DNA of 64,000 bases from Camelimonas abortus (GCF_042647165.1 NZ_JBHRUV010000014.1), one strand, 5' to 3'; counted from the stretch's first letter, positions 27,883 to 37,619 are shown. A program made the numbers and translations. Notes: generated by a model not told the origin, from the letters alone.

Positions 27883-28593
27883 TCAGCGGCCGGCGGGCCG
27901 GTTCTGCTGCGGTTTCTGCTGCTGTTGCTGCTGGGCGGGGTCGTCGCTGCCAGGCACGAGCAGGGCGCGCACGCGCTGGCCGGGCTTGCGCTCCACCGAG
28001 GCGCGGCTGGCGGCGAGGTCATAGACGAGGCGGTCGCCGGTGGTGACGTTCTCGCCCTGGCTCAGCCGGGCGTTGCCGTTGAGGTAAATCTTCTGTTCGG
28101 CCTTGTCGTAAATCGCCTCATTGGCGGAGGCGACCTGGTCCTTTGACACCACGGTCATCGGTCCCGCGCATTCGAGGCGGCGCACGCCGTTGTCGGCGCC
28201 CTGGCCCCGGACCGGGGCGGCGGCGCCGGCGCCGCTGCGGGCGCCGCTGCGGGCGCCCATGTCCTGCTCGTAATACACGGTGAGCCTGCGGCAGCGCATG
28301 GTCGTCTCGCCCTGCACGGCGATGACGTTGCCCTCGAAGACTGCCTTCTTCTCCTGGTCGAAGACGTCGAGGCGGTCGGAGTCGATGCGGATCGGCTCCT
28401 TGCTGTCGGCGCCGCCGAAGCCGGCGAAGGGGCTGGCCTGGCGCTGCTGCTGCTGCTGCGCCTTGCCGGACTGGGCGAGGGCGGGGCCGGCCAGGGCGGC
28501 GAGCGCCATGGCGAGGGCTCCGGCGAACAGGCGCGTCCGGCGGGCGAAGGGAGACGGGCCTGAGACGTGATCGGCTGCGGGAAGGCTGTTCAT
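27883..28593 (-). CDS. lptA: LPS transport periplasmic protein LptA
   Basis: Periplasmic bridge protein of 236 aa in LPS transport. Signal peptide to about residue 40 (ALAALAGPALA). The OstA/LptA beta-jellyroll shows PIRIDSDRLDVFDQEKKAVFEG, DNGVRRLECAGPMTVVS and IYLNGNARLSQGENVTTGD. There are Gln-rich tracts just after the signal and at the C-terminus. An insertion of Gly/Ala/Arg repeats at about 111-136 comes from a 12-bp direct duplication near 28231-28255. The start overlaps the lptC stop (ATGA). Confidence 0.92.
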   Translation of the reverse strand: MNSLPAADHVSGPSPFARRTRLFAGALAMALAALAGPALAQSGKAQQQQQRQASPFAGFGGADSKEPIRIDSDRLDVFDQEKKAVFEGNVIAVQGETTMRCRRLTVYYEQDMGARSGARSGAGAAAPVRGQGADNGVRRLECAGPMTVVSKDQVASANEAIYDKAEQKIYLNGNARLSQGENVTTGDRLVYDLAASRASVERKPGQRVRALLVPGSDDPAQQQQQQKPQQNRPAGR

Positions 28594-29363
28594 TGCTTGA
28601 GACCCGTGTCCGTCCTGGAGGAAGCCGGCGCCGCAGGCGCCGGCTGGCTGGCGGCGCCCTGCGCGCCGCCCTGCTGTTCCGCCGGAGGATATAGCACGGT
28701 TTTCACCCCTCCTTCGAAACTGATCGCCTTGCCGCTGTCGCGCACCCGCATGGTCCGGGCGTCGATGGTGTCGCCGGAGGCGGTGACGATGCGCACCGGG
28801 TCGGTGGAGACGAGCTCGCCCTGCTTGAGATTGATGCTGGCCGCCTTCAGCTCGGCCGTGTCGCCGTTCTCGGTGCGCACGCGCACGCCGCCGTCCAGCT
28901 GCAGCTGCTCGCTTTTCATGTCGTAGACGCCGGTGGCGGCGGTGAGGCGCACCGCGCCGTCGCCTTCGGCGCCAAGGCGGCCGCGGATCTGCTCCAGCTC
29001 CACCACGCCGGGCTTGCGCACGTCCTGCGAGGCGGCGAGGGCGTTGACCTCATAGGGCTTGCCGTCCTTGCGGAAGCCGCTGAGCCGCGGGCGCTCCATG
29101 GTGACCTTCGTGCCGTCGAGCGCCACCGGGCCCAGCTCCACCTCCCCGGGGATGGCGGCGGGCCTGAGCATGGTCCAGCCCACGACGGCGGCCACGGCCA
29201 GCGCGGCGCCCGCGGGGATCGCGATCCGCAACAGGCGCACCAGCCGGGAGTGGCGCACCGCCGCCCGGTAGGCGCGCAGGCGCTCCCCCTGCAGGAGGCC
29301 GGGCCCGCCGGCGCGCGCCGGGGCCGTCAGATACGGGGCCGCAGCCCATGTCGTGTCGCCCAT
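28590..29363 (-). CDS. lptC: LPS export system protein LptC
   Basis: Bitopic inner-membrane protein of 257 aa that receives LPS from LptB2FG and passes it to LptA. A single membrane helix lies near residues 47-65 (IAIPAGAALAVAAVVGWTML), followed by the LptC beta-jellyroll with MERPRLSGFRKDGKPYEVNA. The C-terminal 25 residues are Gln/Ala/Pro-rich. It overlaps lptA by 4 bp, which supports translational coupling, and lies 198 bp downstream of rnd. Confidence 0.9.
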   Translation of the reverse strand: MGDTTWAAAPYLTAPARAGGPGLLQGERLRAYRAAVRHSRLVRLLRIAIPAGAALAVAAVVGWTMLRPAAIPGEVELGPVALDGTKVTMERPRLSGFRKDGKPYEVNALAASQDVRKPGVVELEQIRGRLGAEGDGAVRLTAATGVYDMKSEQLQLDGGVRVRTENGDTAELKAASINLKQGELVSTDPVRIVTASGDTIDARTMRVRDSGKAISFEGGVKTVLYPPAEQQGGAQGAASQPAPAAPASSRTDTGLKQ

Positions 29364-29561
29364 TGGCCGCCTTTCACATCCGCCGCGTCGCGTCGCCGGT
29401 CCTGCGGTGCGGGAGCGATCCGCCCCGGGAAGGGCGGGGCCGGCGACGGCGGGCGTCGCGACGGGAGGGCGACGCCTGCAGCCCGGCCGGATAATCCATG
29501 TTTCTGGCTATAATACGCCGCCGGTCCGGTGTCATCCGGCGCCCCGCCCCGGCCGCGCGCC

Positions 29562-30182
29562 CTAGCCGTGCGCGAAAATGTCGGTCTCCGGCCAGCCGGC
29601 CAGATCAAGACGCGCCCGCGCCGGCAGGAAGTCGAAGCACGCCTGGGCCAGCTCGCGCCGGCCTTCGCGCGCCAGCATGGCGTCCAGTTTCGCCTTGAGG
29701 GCGTGCAGGTGCAGCACGTCCGAGGCGGCGTAGGCGATCTGCGCGTCCGACAGCGTCTCCGCCGCCCAGTCCGACGACTGCTGCTGCTTGGAGAGGTCCA
29801 CCCCCAGCAGCTCGCGCGTCAGGTCTTTCAGCCCGTGCCTGTCGGTGTAGGTGCGCGCCAGCTTCGAGGCGATCTTGGTGCAGTAAACCGGCGCCGGCAT
29901 CACGCCGAGATAGCGCTCCAGCACCGCAAGGTCGAACCGCGCGAAGTGGAATATCTTCAGCACGTCAGGGTCGCCGAGCAGGCGCACCAGGTTCTCCGGG
30001 TGGGGCCCGTCGCGCAGGATCTGCACCAGATGGGCGTCGCCGTCGCCGGCCGAGAGCTGCACCACGCACAGGCGGTCGCGCAGCGGGTTGAGACCGAGGG
30101 TTTCGGTGTCGACGGCGACGGAGGCGCCGAAATCAAGGTCGGCCGGCAGGTCTCCGCGATGGACCGTTATGGTCATGGGCAT
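29562..30182 (-). CDS. rnd: Ribonuclease D (short form, exonuclease domain only)
   Basis: 3'-5' exoribonuclease of 206 aa. The DEDDy residues are seen in VAVDTETLGL, HFARFDLAVL and AYAASDVLHL. The HRDC domains present in E. coli RNase D (375 aa) are absent, which is normal for the short form upstream of lptC in this order. The start may be 30182 or the ATG two codons later. Confidence 0.9.
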   Translation of the reverse strand: MPMTITVHRGDLPADLDFGASVAVDTETLGLNPLRDRLCVVQLSAGDGDAHLVQILRDGPHPENLVRLLGDPDVLKIFHFARFDLAVLERYLGVMPAPVYCTKIASKLARTYTDRHGLKDLTRELLGVDLSKQQQSSDWAAETLSDAQIAYAASDVLHLHALKAKLDAMLAREGRRELAQACFDFLPARARLDLAGWPETDIFAHG

Positions 30183-30392
30183 GATCCTTCAGGGGCGCGC
30201 CGCGGCCGCCGCGCCCCGGCCGCAGGGGCCGGGCGGCCCGGGACGGGAAAACGGCGTGGCGGGCAGGCCGGAGGCGGGAAATGTGGCGTCGCCCTTCATA
30301 ACCCGCCAGGGCCGGCGCGTCACCCGCCAGCCTTGCCGCGGCGGCGCAAACGCGCGACATGGCGGCGGCAAGGTCATGCAAGGGGATGTCCC

Positions 30393-31163
30393 ATGAGCCA
30401 GTCCGAACCCTCCGCCCTGCTCGACATTGACGGGCCCGTCGCCACCATCACCCTCAACCGCCCGGAGGCGTACAACGCCATCGGCCTGCCGGAGGCGCGC
30501 CATCTTGAGACGCTGCTCGCGCAGATACAGTCCGCGCCGGACGTGCGCGTGGTCGTGATCCGCGGCAATGGCCCGGCCTTCTGCGCCGGCGGCGACATCC
30601 GCTGCTTCGTCGCCCATCTCGACGACATCGAGACCATGGCGCGCGAGCTGCTGGGCGCGCTCAACCGTTTCCTGCTCGCCCTGCGCGACGGCCCTTACCT
30701 GCTGCTCACCAGCGTGCATGGCGCGGCGGCGGGCGCCGGCTTCTCGCTCGCCGCGCTGGGCGACATCTGCATCGCCGCCGACAACGCGCGCTTCACCGCC
30801 GCCTACAACAGGCTCGGCGTCACTCCGGACGGCGGCGGCAGCATCGGCGTGACCGAGCGCGTCGGCCCGCGCAAGGCGCTGGAGCTGTTCCTCGCCGCCG
30901 GGAGCATCGACGCCGCGGAGGCGCTGCGCCTCGGCCTCGTCAACCAGGTGGCGCCGGCGGACCAGCTGGAGGCGGTCACCTTCGACATGGCGCAGCGGCT
31001 GGCCCGCAACGCGTCGGACGTCATCCTGCGCACCAAGCGCCTGGTGCAGCAGGCCGCGCGCACGCCCGCCGCGGAGCAGCTGGAGGCCGAGCTGGAGGCC
31101 ATGGTGGCCAGCATGAAAACCGCGGCGTTCCGCGAGGCCGTCGCCCGCTTCGTGAAGAAGTAA
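30393..31163 (+). CDS. Enoyl-CoA hydratase/isomerase family protein
   Basis: Crotonase-fold enzyme of 256 aa. The oxyanion-hole segments are PAFCAGGDIR and HGAAAGAGFSLAALGD. The position of the second catalytic acid is occupied by Asp in RLGVTPDGGGS, with Gly where the first catalytic Glu of mitochondrial crotonase would be, so isomerase or hydrolase activity is possible. ATG 30393 follows AAGGGG. The gene faces the acyl-CoA ligase operon tail to tail, which suggests a shared acyl-CoA pathway. A GC stem GCGGCCCG/CGGGCCGC lies between the stops. Confidence 0.88.
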   Translation: MSQSEPSALLDIDGPVATITLNRPEAYNAIGLPEARHLETLLAQIQSAPDVRVVVIRGNGPAFCAGGDIRCFVAHLDDIETMARELLGALNRFLLALRDGPYLLLTSVHGAAAGAGFSLAALGDICIAADNARFTAAYNRLGVTPDGGGSIGVTERVGPRKALELFLAAGSIDAAEALRLGLVNQVAPADQLEAVTFDMAQRLARNASDVILRTKRLVQQAARTPAAEQLEAELEAMVASMKTAAFREAVARFVKK

Positions 31164-31241
31164 GGGCGGCCTTTCCGCAGGGCGGGCGGCCCGGTGCGGG
31201 CCGCCGCGCGCTTCCCGCATGCGCGCCCGGCCGCCGGCGGA

Positions 31242-32972
31242 TCATGCGGTCAGGCCAAGCTCCTCGAGGATCTGGCGCCTGAGCTTGTACTTCTCCACCT
31301 TGCTGGTGGGGGTGAGCGGCAGCGCCGCGACGAAACGCACATGGGCGGGCTGCATGTAGCGCGGCAGCACCTTGCGGGCGTGCGCGCGCAGCTCGTCCTC
31401 GTCCATGGCGACGCCGGGCATCAGCTCCACGAACACGGCGACGTCCTCCTCCGAGCCCTCGCGGGCGGGCACGGGCACGGCCGCCACGGCGCGCACCTTT
31501 TCATGGCGGGCCAGCAGCGCCTCCACCTCATAGGAGGAGACGTTCTCGCCGCGCACCCGGAAGAAGCCGCCGATGCGGTCGACGAAGGCGTACTGCCCCG
31601 GCGCCTCCGGCAGTTCGCGCGCGGCGTCGCCGGTGTGGAACCAGCAGGTGCGCAGCGCCTTCGCCGTCGCCTCCGGCTTGCCGAGATATTCCAGCAGCAG
31701 CAGGCCCGGATACCGGGGGCGGAAGGCGAGCTGCCCCACCGCGCCCGGCGGCAGGCGGTTGTCGTCCCCGTCGAGAATGGCCACCTCATAGAGCGGGTTG
31801 GGCGCGCCCATGAAGCCCTTCGGCACGGGGCCGGCGCCGTCGATCACCGGCCGGCCGGTCTCAAGGCAGCGCGCCCGCAGCGTCGCCTTGTCATAGCCTT
31901 TCCACAGCCGCGCCGGCGTGCCCTCGGCGTCGCCGAACTCGTCGATCAGCCCGGCGAAGCCAAGGCCGGATTCGGTCTGGCCGAAGCCGCAGGTGACGAA
32001 ATCGAAGCCGAAACGCTGCGCCACCTCGTGATGGTTCGGCGGCAGCGGCTGCATGTGCACCTTGTTCAGCGTGTTGGCGCGGTCGTCCGGCCGCGGCGGC
32101 GCCGACATCAGCCACGGCGTCATCACGTCGAGCAGCACGCAGCAGCTGGCGCCGCACTCGGCGATGCGGTCCCAGAACCGGTTGGGGCTGAAGCGGTCCC
32201 ACAGCCCGACGGTGTTGCCCTGCCACACCGCCCGCGCCAGCAGGAAGAACGCCCCGCCCACGTGATACAGCGGCAGGTCGCAGTAGATGACGTCGTCCGG
32301 CGTGGTCATGCGCCGCATCAGGTGCATGTAGTTGTTGAGCCAGCGGAACGCCTGCAGCACGCCCTTCGACGGACCGGTGGTGCCCGAGGTGTAGACGATG
32401 TTGGCCGGATCCAGCGGCCGGAAGACGACCGGCGGCGGCTCCGCCGTGGTTTTCGCCAGCTCCGCCAGGCTGGTGATCTCGAGCCGCGCGAATTCGGGGC
32501 CGAAGCGGGCGTCGGTGGCGTCGTGGTCGCCCGGCGCCGGGGTGTGGACGACAAGCCGCTGCAGCGGAACCTCACCGATCACCTCGGCCAGCAGCGGGGC
32601 GAAGGAGGGATCGGTGATCAGGGCGAAGGGAGCGGTGTCGTTCAGCTGGTAGGCGAGCAGCGGCGCGGTGAAGTTGAAGTTCACCGGCGCATAGACGCCG
32701 CCCGCGCGCCAGATGGCGAACATGGCGAGCGCCGCCACAAGCGAATTGCGGGTGAGCACGCTCACCGGCTGGCCGCGCCGCAGGCCCATGGCGTGCAGTC
32801 CGGCGGCGATGGCGTTCGTGCGGTCGCGAAACTCCGCGAAGGTGAGCTTCACGCCGTCTTCGCCATAATGGATAAACACCTTGTCCGGCAGCCGGCGGGC
32901 CACGTCGTCGAGGCGCTCGGGCGCCAGTTCGCCCGCCGCCTGCATTTCGGCGAAAAGTTCCTCCGGGGTCAT
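31242..32972 (-). CDS. Acyl-CoA ligase (AMP-forming), class I adenylate-forming family
   Basis: Activates a carboxylic acid with ATP and CoA; 576 aa. The P-loop-like motif is IVYTSGTTGPSKGV, with FGQTESG, WFHTGDAARE and RIGGFFRVRGENVSSYEVE, and the catalytic lysine in TPTSKVEKYKLR. The domain order is that of fatty-acid, aryl and carnitine-CoA ligases (CaiC-like); substrate cannot be assigned. It is the last gene of a six-gene minus-strand operon with an oligopeptide-type ABC importer, 72 bp after the permease gene, so the imported solute may be its substrate. Confidence 0.92.
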   Translation of the reverse strand: MTPEELFAEMQAAGELAPERLDDVARRLPDKVFIHYGEDGVKLTFAEFRDRTNAIAAGLHAMGLRRGQPVSVLTRNSLVAALAMFAIWRAGGVYAPVNFNFTAPLLAYQLNDTAPFALITDPSFAPLLAEVIGEVPLQRLVVHTPAPGDHDATDARFGPEFARLEITSLAELAKTTAEPPPVVFRPLDPANIVYTSGTTGPSKGVLQAFRWLNNYMHLMRRMTTPDDVIYCDLPLYHVGGAFFLLARAVWQGNTVGLWDRFSPNRFWDRIAECGASCCVLLDVMTPWLMSAPPRPDDRANTLNKVHMQPLPPNHHEVAQRFGFDFVTCGFGQTESGLGFAGLIDEFGDAEGTPARLWKGYDKATLRARCLETGRPVIDGAGPVPKGFMGAPNPLYEVAILDGDDNRLPPGAVGQLAFRPRYPGLLLLEYLGKPEATAKALRTCWFHTGDAARELPEAPGQYAFVDRIGGFFRVRGENVSSYEVEALLARHEKVRAVAAVPVPAREGSEEDVAVFVELMPGVAMDEDELRAHARKVLPRYMQPAHVRFVAALPLTPTSKVEKYKLRRQILEELGLTA

Positions 32973-33044
32973 CGTTTCCTCGTCCTGCGCCGCTGTCGCC
33001 GGCGCGCGGGCGCTGCGGGCGCCGGCGCGTACCGGCCGCCGGCG

Positions 33045-33923
33045 TCACGGCTTCTTCATGGTGGGATCGAGCGCCATGCGCAGGGATTCGCCCAGGGTGT
33101 TGAAGGCCAGCGCCGTGAGCATGATGGCGACGCCCGGCGGATACATCTGCTCCGGGGCGATCTCCATGTTCTGGTAGGCGCGGGCCAGCATGGCGCCCCA
33201 GCTGGGCTCCGGCGGCTGGATGCCAAGGCCGAGGAAGCTCAGGCTGGCTTCCGCCAGCAGCGCCGCCGCCAGCAGCAGCGTCACCTGCACGATCACCGGC
33301 TGCACGGTGTTGGGCAGCACGTGCCGCAGCAGGATGCGCCAGGTGGGCTGGCCGAAGCAGCGGGCGGCGTCCACATAGAGCTCGTTGCGCACCACCAGGG
33401 TGCGCGCCCGCACCAGCCGCGCCAGCATCGGCGAGAACACGACGCCCACCGAGATCATGCCGTTGGTGAGGCCGATGCCCAGCGCGCCGGTGACGGCGAT
33501 GGCCAGCACGATGGCCGGAAACGACAGCAGCGTGTCGATGACGCGGCTGATCACCTCGTCGGTCCGGCCGCCGGCGTAACCCGCCAGCAGCCCGACCGGC
33601 ACGCCGATGGCCACGGCGATGGCCACCGCCAGCACGCTGGCGTAGAGGCTGGCGCGCGCGCCCCACACCAGGCGGCTGAAGGTGTCGCGGCCAAGGTCGT
33701 CCGTTCCCAGCCAGTGTTCGGCGGACATGGGCGCCAGCGCCGCGTCGATGTCCTGCGCCGTGGGCGCGTACGGGGCCAGCAGCGGCGCGGCGACGGCCAT
33801 CGCCGCCAGCGCGATCAGGAAGAACAGCGCCGCCGCGCCGGCGCGGTCCGCGCGCAGCCAGCGGCCGAAGGCGGAGGCGCGCTCCGGACGGGCGAGGGCG
33901 GGGTTGAGCGGAATGTCGGTCAT
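33045..33923 (-). CDS. Oligopeptide-type ABC transporter permease (DppC/OppC-like)
   Basis: Inner-membrane permease of 292 aa. The N-terminal OppC-N segment contains HWLGTDDLGRDTFSRLVWGAR. The coupling loop ELYVDAARCFGQPTWRILLRHVLPN precedes the final helices and the typical FLGLGIQPPEPSWGAML. It lies 11 bp downstream of its partner permease and 72 bp before the acyl-CoA ligase gene. Confidence 0.93.
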   Translation of the reverse strand: MTDIPLNPALARPERASAFGRWLRADRAGAAALFFLIALAAMAVAAPLLAPYAPTAQDIDAALAPMSAEHWLGTDDLGRDTFSRLVWGARASLYASVLAVAIAVAIGVPVGLLAGYAGGRTDEVISRVIDTLLSFPAIVLAIAVTGALGIGLTNGMISVGVVFSPMLARLVRARTLVVRNELYVDAARCFGQPTWRILLRHVLPNTVQPVIVQVTLLLAAALLAEASLSFLGLGIQPPEPSWGAMLARAYQNMEIAPEQMYPPGVAIMLTALAFNTLGESLRMALDPTMKKP

Positions 33924-33934
33924 GGGCGCCTCCC

Positions 33935-34888
33935 TCAGCCGATCCGCGGGTCAAGGACGCTGTACAGCACGTCCGTCGCCAGGTTGATCGCCACCACGAT
34001 CAGCACCATCACGAACACCACCCCCTGCACCACCGGAAAGTCGCGCAGGATGGCGGCGTGCACGATCAGGCTGCCCATGCCGGGAATGGCGAACACCGCC
34101 TCCACCACCACCGTGGCCGCCAGGATGCGGTTGGCCAGCAGGCTGATGACGGTGAGCAGGTTGACGCTGACGTTCTTCAGCCCGTGCTTCCACAGGATGG
34201 CGGTGGAGCTCACGCCCTTGGCGCGCAGGGTGCGCACCGCCGGGGAGGAGAGCGTCTCCACCAGCGACGAGCGCAGCTGCCGCGACACCTCCGCCACGCC
34301 GCCGGCCGCCAGGGCGATGGCCGGCAGGATGGCGTGACGCAGCGATTCCCAGGGATTCTCGCTCAACGGAACCGACCCCGTGGCCGGCAGCCAGCCCAGC
34401 CCGAGCGCGAACCAGGCCACCAGCAGCATCGCCAGCCAGAAATTGGGAATGGCCACGCCCAGCGAGGCAACGGCCATCACCAGCCGGTCGGCGACGCCGC
34501 CGGGGCGGCTGGCGGCGAGAATGCCCAGCGGAATGCCCGCCGCCATGGCGATGAACAGCGCCAGCACGACGATGAGCAGCGTGTTGGGCAGGCAGCGGGC
34601 GATGGATTCGGCCACCGCCTCGCCGGAGAGCAGCGATTTCGACAGGTCGCCCTGCGCCGCGTGCAGCAGCCAGTCGCCGTACTGCACGAGGAACGGCCGG
34701 TCGAGGCCGTACATGGCGCGGATCTCGGCGATGCGCTCGTCCGTGGCGTTGTCGCCGGCGAGCGTCACGGCGATGTCGCCCGGCACCAGCTTGAGCAGGC
34801 CGAACACGATGAAAGTGGCGAGGATGACGACCGGAATGGCCTGCAGCAGGCGTCTCCGGATCATCTGGCGTTTCGCGGGAGCAAGCAT
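33935..34888 (-). CDS. Oligopeptide-type ABC transporter permease (DppB/OppB-like)
   Basis: Inner-membrane permease of 317 aa, partner of the DppC-like protein. The N-terminal helix is followed by LVPGDIAVTLAGDNATDE and IRAMYGLDRPFLVQYGDWL, family hallmarks, and by the coupling loop VRTLRAKGVSSTAILWKHGL. The ATG at 34888 has AAGGCG upstream. An internal ATG at 34864 is an alternative. The binding-protein gene lies 75 bp upstream. Confidence 0.93.
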   Translation of the reverse strand: MLAPAKRQMIRRRLLQAIPVVILATFIVFGLLKLVPGDIAVTLAGDNATDERIAEIRAMYGLDRPFLVQYGDWLLHAAQGDLSKSLLSGEAVAESIARCLPNTLLIVVLALFIAMAAGIPLGILAASRPGGVADRLVMAVASLGVAIPNFWLAMLLVAWFALGLGWLPATGSVPLSENPWESLRHAILPAIALAAGGVAEVSRQLRSSLVETLSSPAVRTLRAKGVSSTAILWKHGLKNVSVNLLTVISLLANRILAATVVVEAVFAIPGMGSLIVHAAILRDFPVVQGVVFVMVLIVVAINLATDVLYSVLDPRIG

Positions 34889-34963
34889 CTCTTCGCCTTG
34901 CAGGAGGATTGGGCGGAGCCGGCCGTCCCGCCGGGCGCGGCGGGGACGGCCGCAGGCGTCAGG

Positions 34964-36520
34964 TCATTCCCCGAGCCAGACGAACTCGAACTTCGGCTTG
35001 CCGAGCAGGTCCGGCCGGTAGCCCCTGACCTTCGGCGACAGCGCGTCGAGCTCGTACTGGAAGGCGAGCGGCACCGAGAGCGCTTCGCCCATGGTGATCT
35101 GCTGGATGCGGTCGAACACGGCGGCGCGTTCGCGCGTGTCCTCGCTCTCGCGGCTCTTGCGGATCAGGTCGCTGAGCTCGTCGCTGGCCTCGCGGCTGGC
35201 GTTGTAATAGGCGCCCTTGTCGAACCCCAGGGCGTAGGTCATGCTCGGGTCCGGCCGGCCGGTCCAGGCCGAGAGCAGCATGTCATAGCCCTGGTTGAAG
35301 AAATTGGCGCTGATCTCCGCCACCGTGCCGCGGGTGAACTTCAGCCGCACGCCCGCCTTGCCCAGCTGCTCCTGCAGCACCTCGGCGCGGCGCACGTTGT
35401 CTTGGTCGGTGTAGGCGCCGACGGTGAGCTCAATGCCGTCGGGATAGCCGGCTTCGGCCAGCAGGGCGCGCGCCTTCTCCACGTCGTGGGGGTAGAGCTT
35501 CGAGGCGGTTTCGGACCAGGCCCAGTGTGACTTCGGCAGCGTCATGGTCGCCGGTTCGCCCAGCCCGCCCATGGTGGCGCGCACGAAGGCGTCGCGGTCC
35601 ACGGCGTGGTTGAGCGCCCGGCGCACGCGCACGTCGTCCAGCGGCTTGCGCTTCGTGTTGAGATAGAACTGGACGCAGTACAGCGTCGGCGCGGTGACGA
35701 CCTGCAGGTTCTTCGCCCGCTCGATCACCGGCTTCAGCCGCGCCGGCAGGGCGAAGGCCATGTCGTTCTGCCCGGCGGTCACCGAGCGCAGCGCCGTGGC
35801 GTATTCCGGAATGATGCTGAACTCGATGGAGTCGAGGAAGCCGCGGTCGTCGCGCCAGTAATTTTCGTTGCGGGCGACCACCACTTTCTGGTTGTCGGCC
35901 CAGCTGACGAACTTCCACGGTCCGGCGCCCACCGGATTGCGGTCGCTGGCCTGGCCGTGCTTCTGCACCGCCGCGGGCGAGATCATCATGCCGCAGCGGT
36001 CGGAGAAAATGGCCGGCAGCGCCGCGTCCGGATTTTTCAGCTTCAGCGTCACCTGCAGCGGGCCGGTCACCACTGTCTCGGCGATGCTGGTCAGGTCCGC
36101 CTTGACGTTGGAGCGCTGGTCGAGCCGGCTGCGGTCGATGTTGAACTTCACCGCCTCGGCGTCGAGCGGGGTTCCGTCATGGAACGTCACGCCCGGCTGC
36201 AGGTCCAGCACCATGGTGAGGCGGTCCGGATAGCTCCATTTCGCCAGGCCCGGCTTCGGCTGCAGCGTGTCGTAATCCCATTCGGTGAGCGTGTCGTAGA
36301 TGGTCCACAGGAAGGAGTGGTCGTAGCCGGAGCCGCCGGTCGCCGGATCGAGGGACGAGGGATTGGCCGAGGCGGCGAGGCGCAGCACGCCGCCCCGTTT
36401 CGGCGCTCCGGCGCTGGCGCTGGCGCCGCCGCTGGCGGCCGCGGCGCCGGCCGCCGCGGCGAGGGCGAGAAAGGCGCGCCGGCTCAGCGACGCCGCCGGC
36501 AGGATGCGGTCACGTGTCAT
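34964..36520 (-). CDS. Oligopeptide-type ABC transporter substrate-binding protein, Tat-exported
   Basis: Periplasmic SBP_bac_5 protein of 518 aa. The twin-arginine signal LSRRAFLALAAAAGAAAA near residues 12-29 indicates export in folded form. The mature protein has ANPSSLDPATGGSGYD, LQPGVTFHDGTPLDAEAVKF and VRRALNHAVDRDAFV, which are standard for peptide, nickel, glutathione and opine-type binding proteins. The start at 36520 lies 7 bp after AGGGGA. It overlaps the preceding ATPase gene by 11 bp. Confidence 0.93.
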   Translation of the reverse strand: MTRDRILPAASLSRRAFLALAAAAGAAAASGGASASAGAPKRGGVLRLAASANPSSLDPATGGSGYDHSFLWTIYDTLTEWDYDTLQPKPGLAKWSYPDRLTMVLDLQPGVTFHDGTPLDAEAVKFNIDRSRLDQRSNVKADLTSIAETVVTGPLQVTLKLKNPDAALPAIFSDRCGMMISPAAVQKHGQASDRNPVGAGPWKFVSWADNQKVVVARNENYWRDDRGFLDSIEFSIIPEYATALRSVTAGQNDMAFALPARLKPVIERAKNLQVVTAPTLYCVQFYLNTKRKPLDDVRVRRALNHAVDRDAFVRATMGGLGEPATMTLPKSHWAWSETASKLYPHDVEKARALLAEAGYPDGIELTVGAYTDQDNVRRAEVLQEQLGKAGVRLKFTRGTVAEISANFFNQGYDMLLSAWTGRPDPSMTYALGFDKGAYYNASREASDELSDLIRKSRESEDTRERAAVFDRIQQITMGEALSVPLAFQYELDALSPKVRGYRPDLLGKPKFEFVWLGE

Positions 36521-37619
36521 GAACGGTCCCCTCATGGGCGTTTCCCCCTGTCGCGGGCTCGCGCGCGTCCGGCGGCCCGTCTGGCGTTGCGAAATGGCAG
36601 GCGACCCAGTGGTCGGGGCGCAGCGGCCGCCACTGCGGCGTCTCGGCGGCGCAGCGCGCCTGTGCGAAGGGGCAGCGGGTCCGGAACCGGCAGCCGGAGG
36701 GCGGCGACACGGGGCTGGGGATTTCGCCCTCAAGCAGGATGCGGCGGGACGTCCGCATCGACGACGGCAGCGGGACCGGCTCCGCCGACAGCAGGGCGCG
36801 CGTGTAGGGATGCAGCGGCCGCTCCGTCACCTCCGCGGCCGGCCCCAGCTCCATGAAGCGGCCGAGATAGGTCACGGCGATGCGGTCCGAGATGTGCGAC
36901 ACCACCGAAATGTCGTGGGTGATGAACACATAGGTCAGGCCAAACTCGCGCTGCAGGTCGGCGAACAGGTTGAGCACGTCGCCGCGGATCGACACGTCCA
37001 GCGCCGCCACCACCTCGTCGCAGACGATGAGGCGCGGGCGCAGGGTGAGGGCGCGGGCGATGTTCACCCGCTGTTTCTGGCCGCCGGAGAGCTGGTGCGG
37101 ATAGCGCAGCCCCGCCTCCGGCGGCAGGCCGACGCGCGCCAGCGCTTCGGTCGCCGCCCGCCTCCGGCTGGCGGCGTCGCCTTCTCCGGCCGCCTGCAGC
37201 GGCTCCATCACGCTCTGCAGGATGGTCATGCGCGGATTGAGCGCCGCGTGCGGATCCTGGAAGATGATCTGGTAATCGCGCCGGCGGCGGCGGAACTCCG
37301 CCGGCGACAGCGAGGCGAGGTCGACGCCGTCCAGCAGGATGCGCCCGGACGTCGGCTTCAGCAGTCCCGCCAGCGCCCGGCCGATGGTGGTCTTGCCCGA
37401 GCCCGACTCGCCGATGACGCCGAAGGTTTCGCCGGCGCGGACCTCGAAGGAGACCCCGTCCACCGCTTTCACCGTCTCCAGCCCGTCGCTGGTGGGGAAA
37501 CGGACGCACAGCTCCTCCACCTGCGCCACCGGCGGCGCGGCTGTTTTGCTCCCCGGCCGCTCCTGGGGCGTGGCGTCGCGGGCCGCCGCGTCCGCGGACA
37601 TGGTCACGACGGCGCTCAT
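36510..37619 (-). CDS. Oligopeptide-type ABC transporter ATP-binding protein (DppF/OppF-like)
   Basis: ATPase of 369 aa. Walker A is GESGSGKTT, the Q-loop is IIFQDPHAALNPRM, the signature LSGGQKQR, Walker B IVCDEVVAALDVS and switch FITHD. The C-terminal oligopeptide-transporter domain carries PSGCRFRTRCPFAQARC, with cysteines seen in DppD/DppF proteins with iron-sulfur potential. The start overlaps the upstream ATPase stop by 4 bp. Confidence 0.93.
   Translation of the reverse strand: MSAVVTMSADAAARDATPQERPGSKTAAPPVAQVEELCVRFPTSDGLETVKAVDGVSFEVRAGETFGVIGESGSGKTTIGRALAGLLKPTSGRILLDGVDLASLSPAEFRRRRRDYQIIFQDPHAALNPRMTILQSVMEPLQAAGEGDAASRRRAATEALARVGLPPEAGLRYPHQLSGGQKQRVNIARALTLRPRLIVCDEVVAALDVSIRGDVLNLFADLQREFGLTYVFITHDISVVSHISDRIAVTYLGRFMELGPAAEVTERPLHPYTRALLSAEPVPLPSSMRTSRRILLEGEIPSPVSPPSGCRFRTRCPFAQARCAAETPQWRPLRPDHWVACHFATPDGPPDAREPATGGNAHEGTVHDT

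Noticed and set aside
31194..34337. 1047-residue open frame on the plus strand opposite the CoA ligase and permeases
   Set aside because: It is a shadow of real genes caused by high GC at third positions; composition is biased and no motif is seen.
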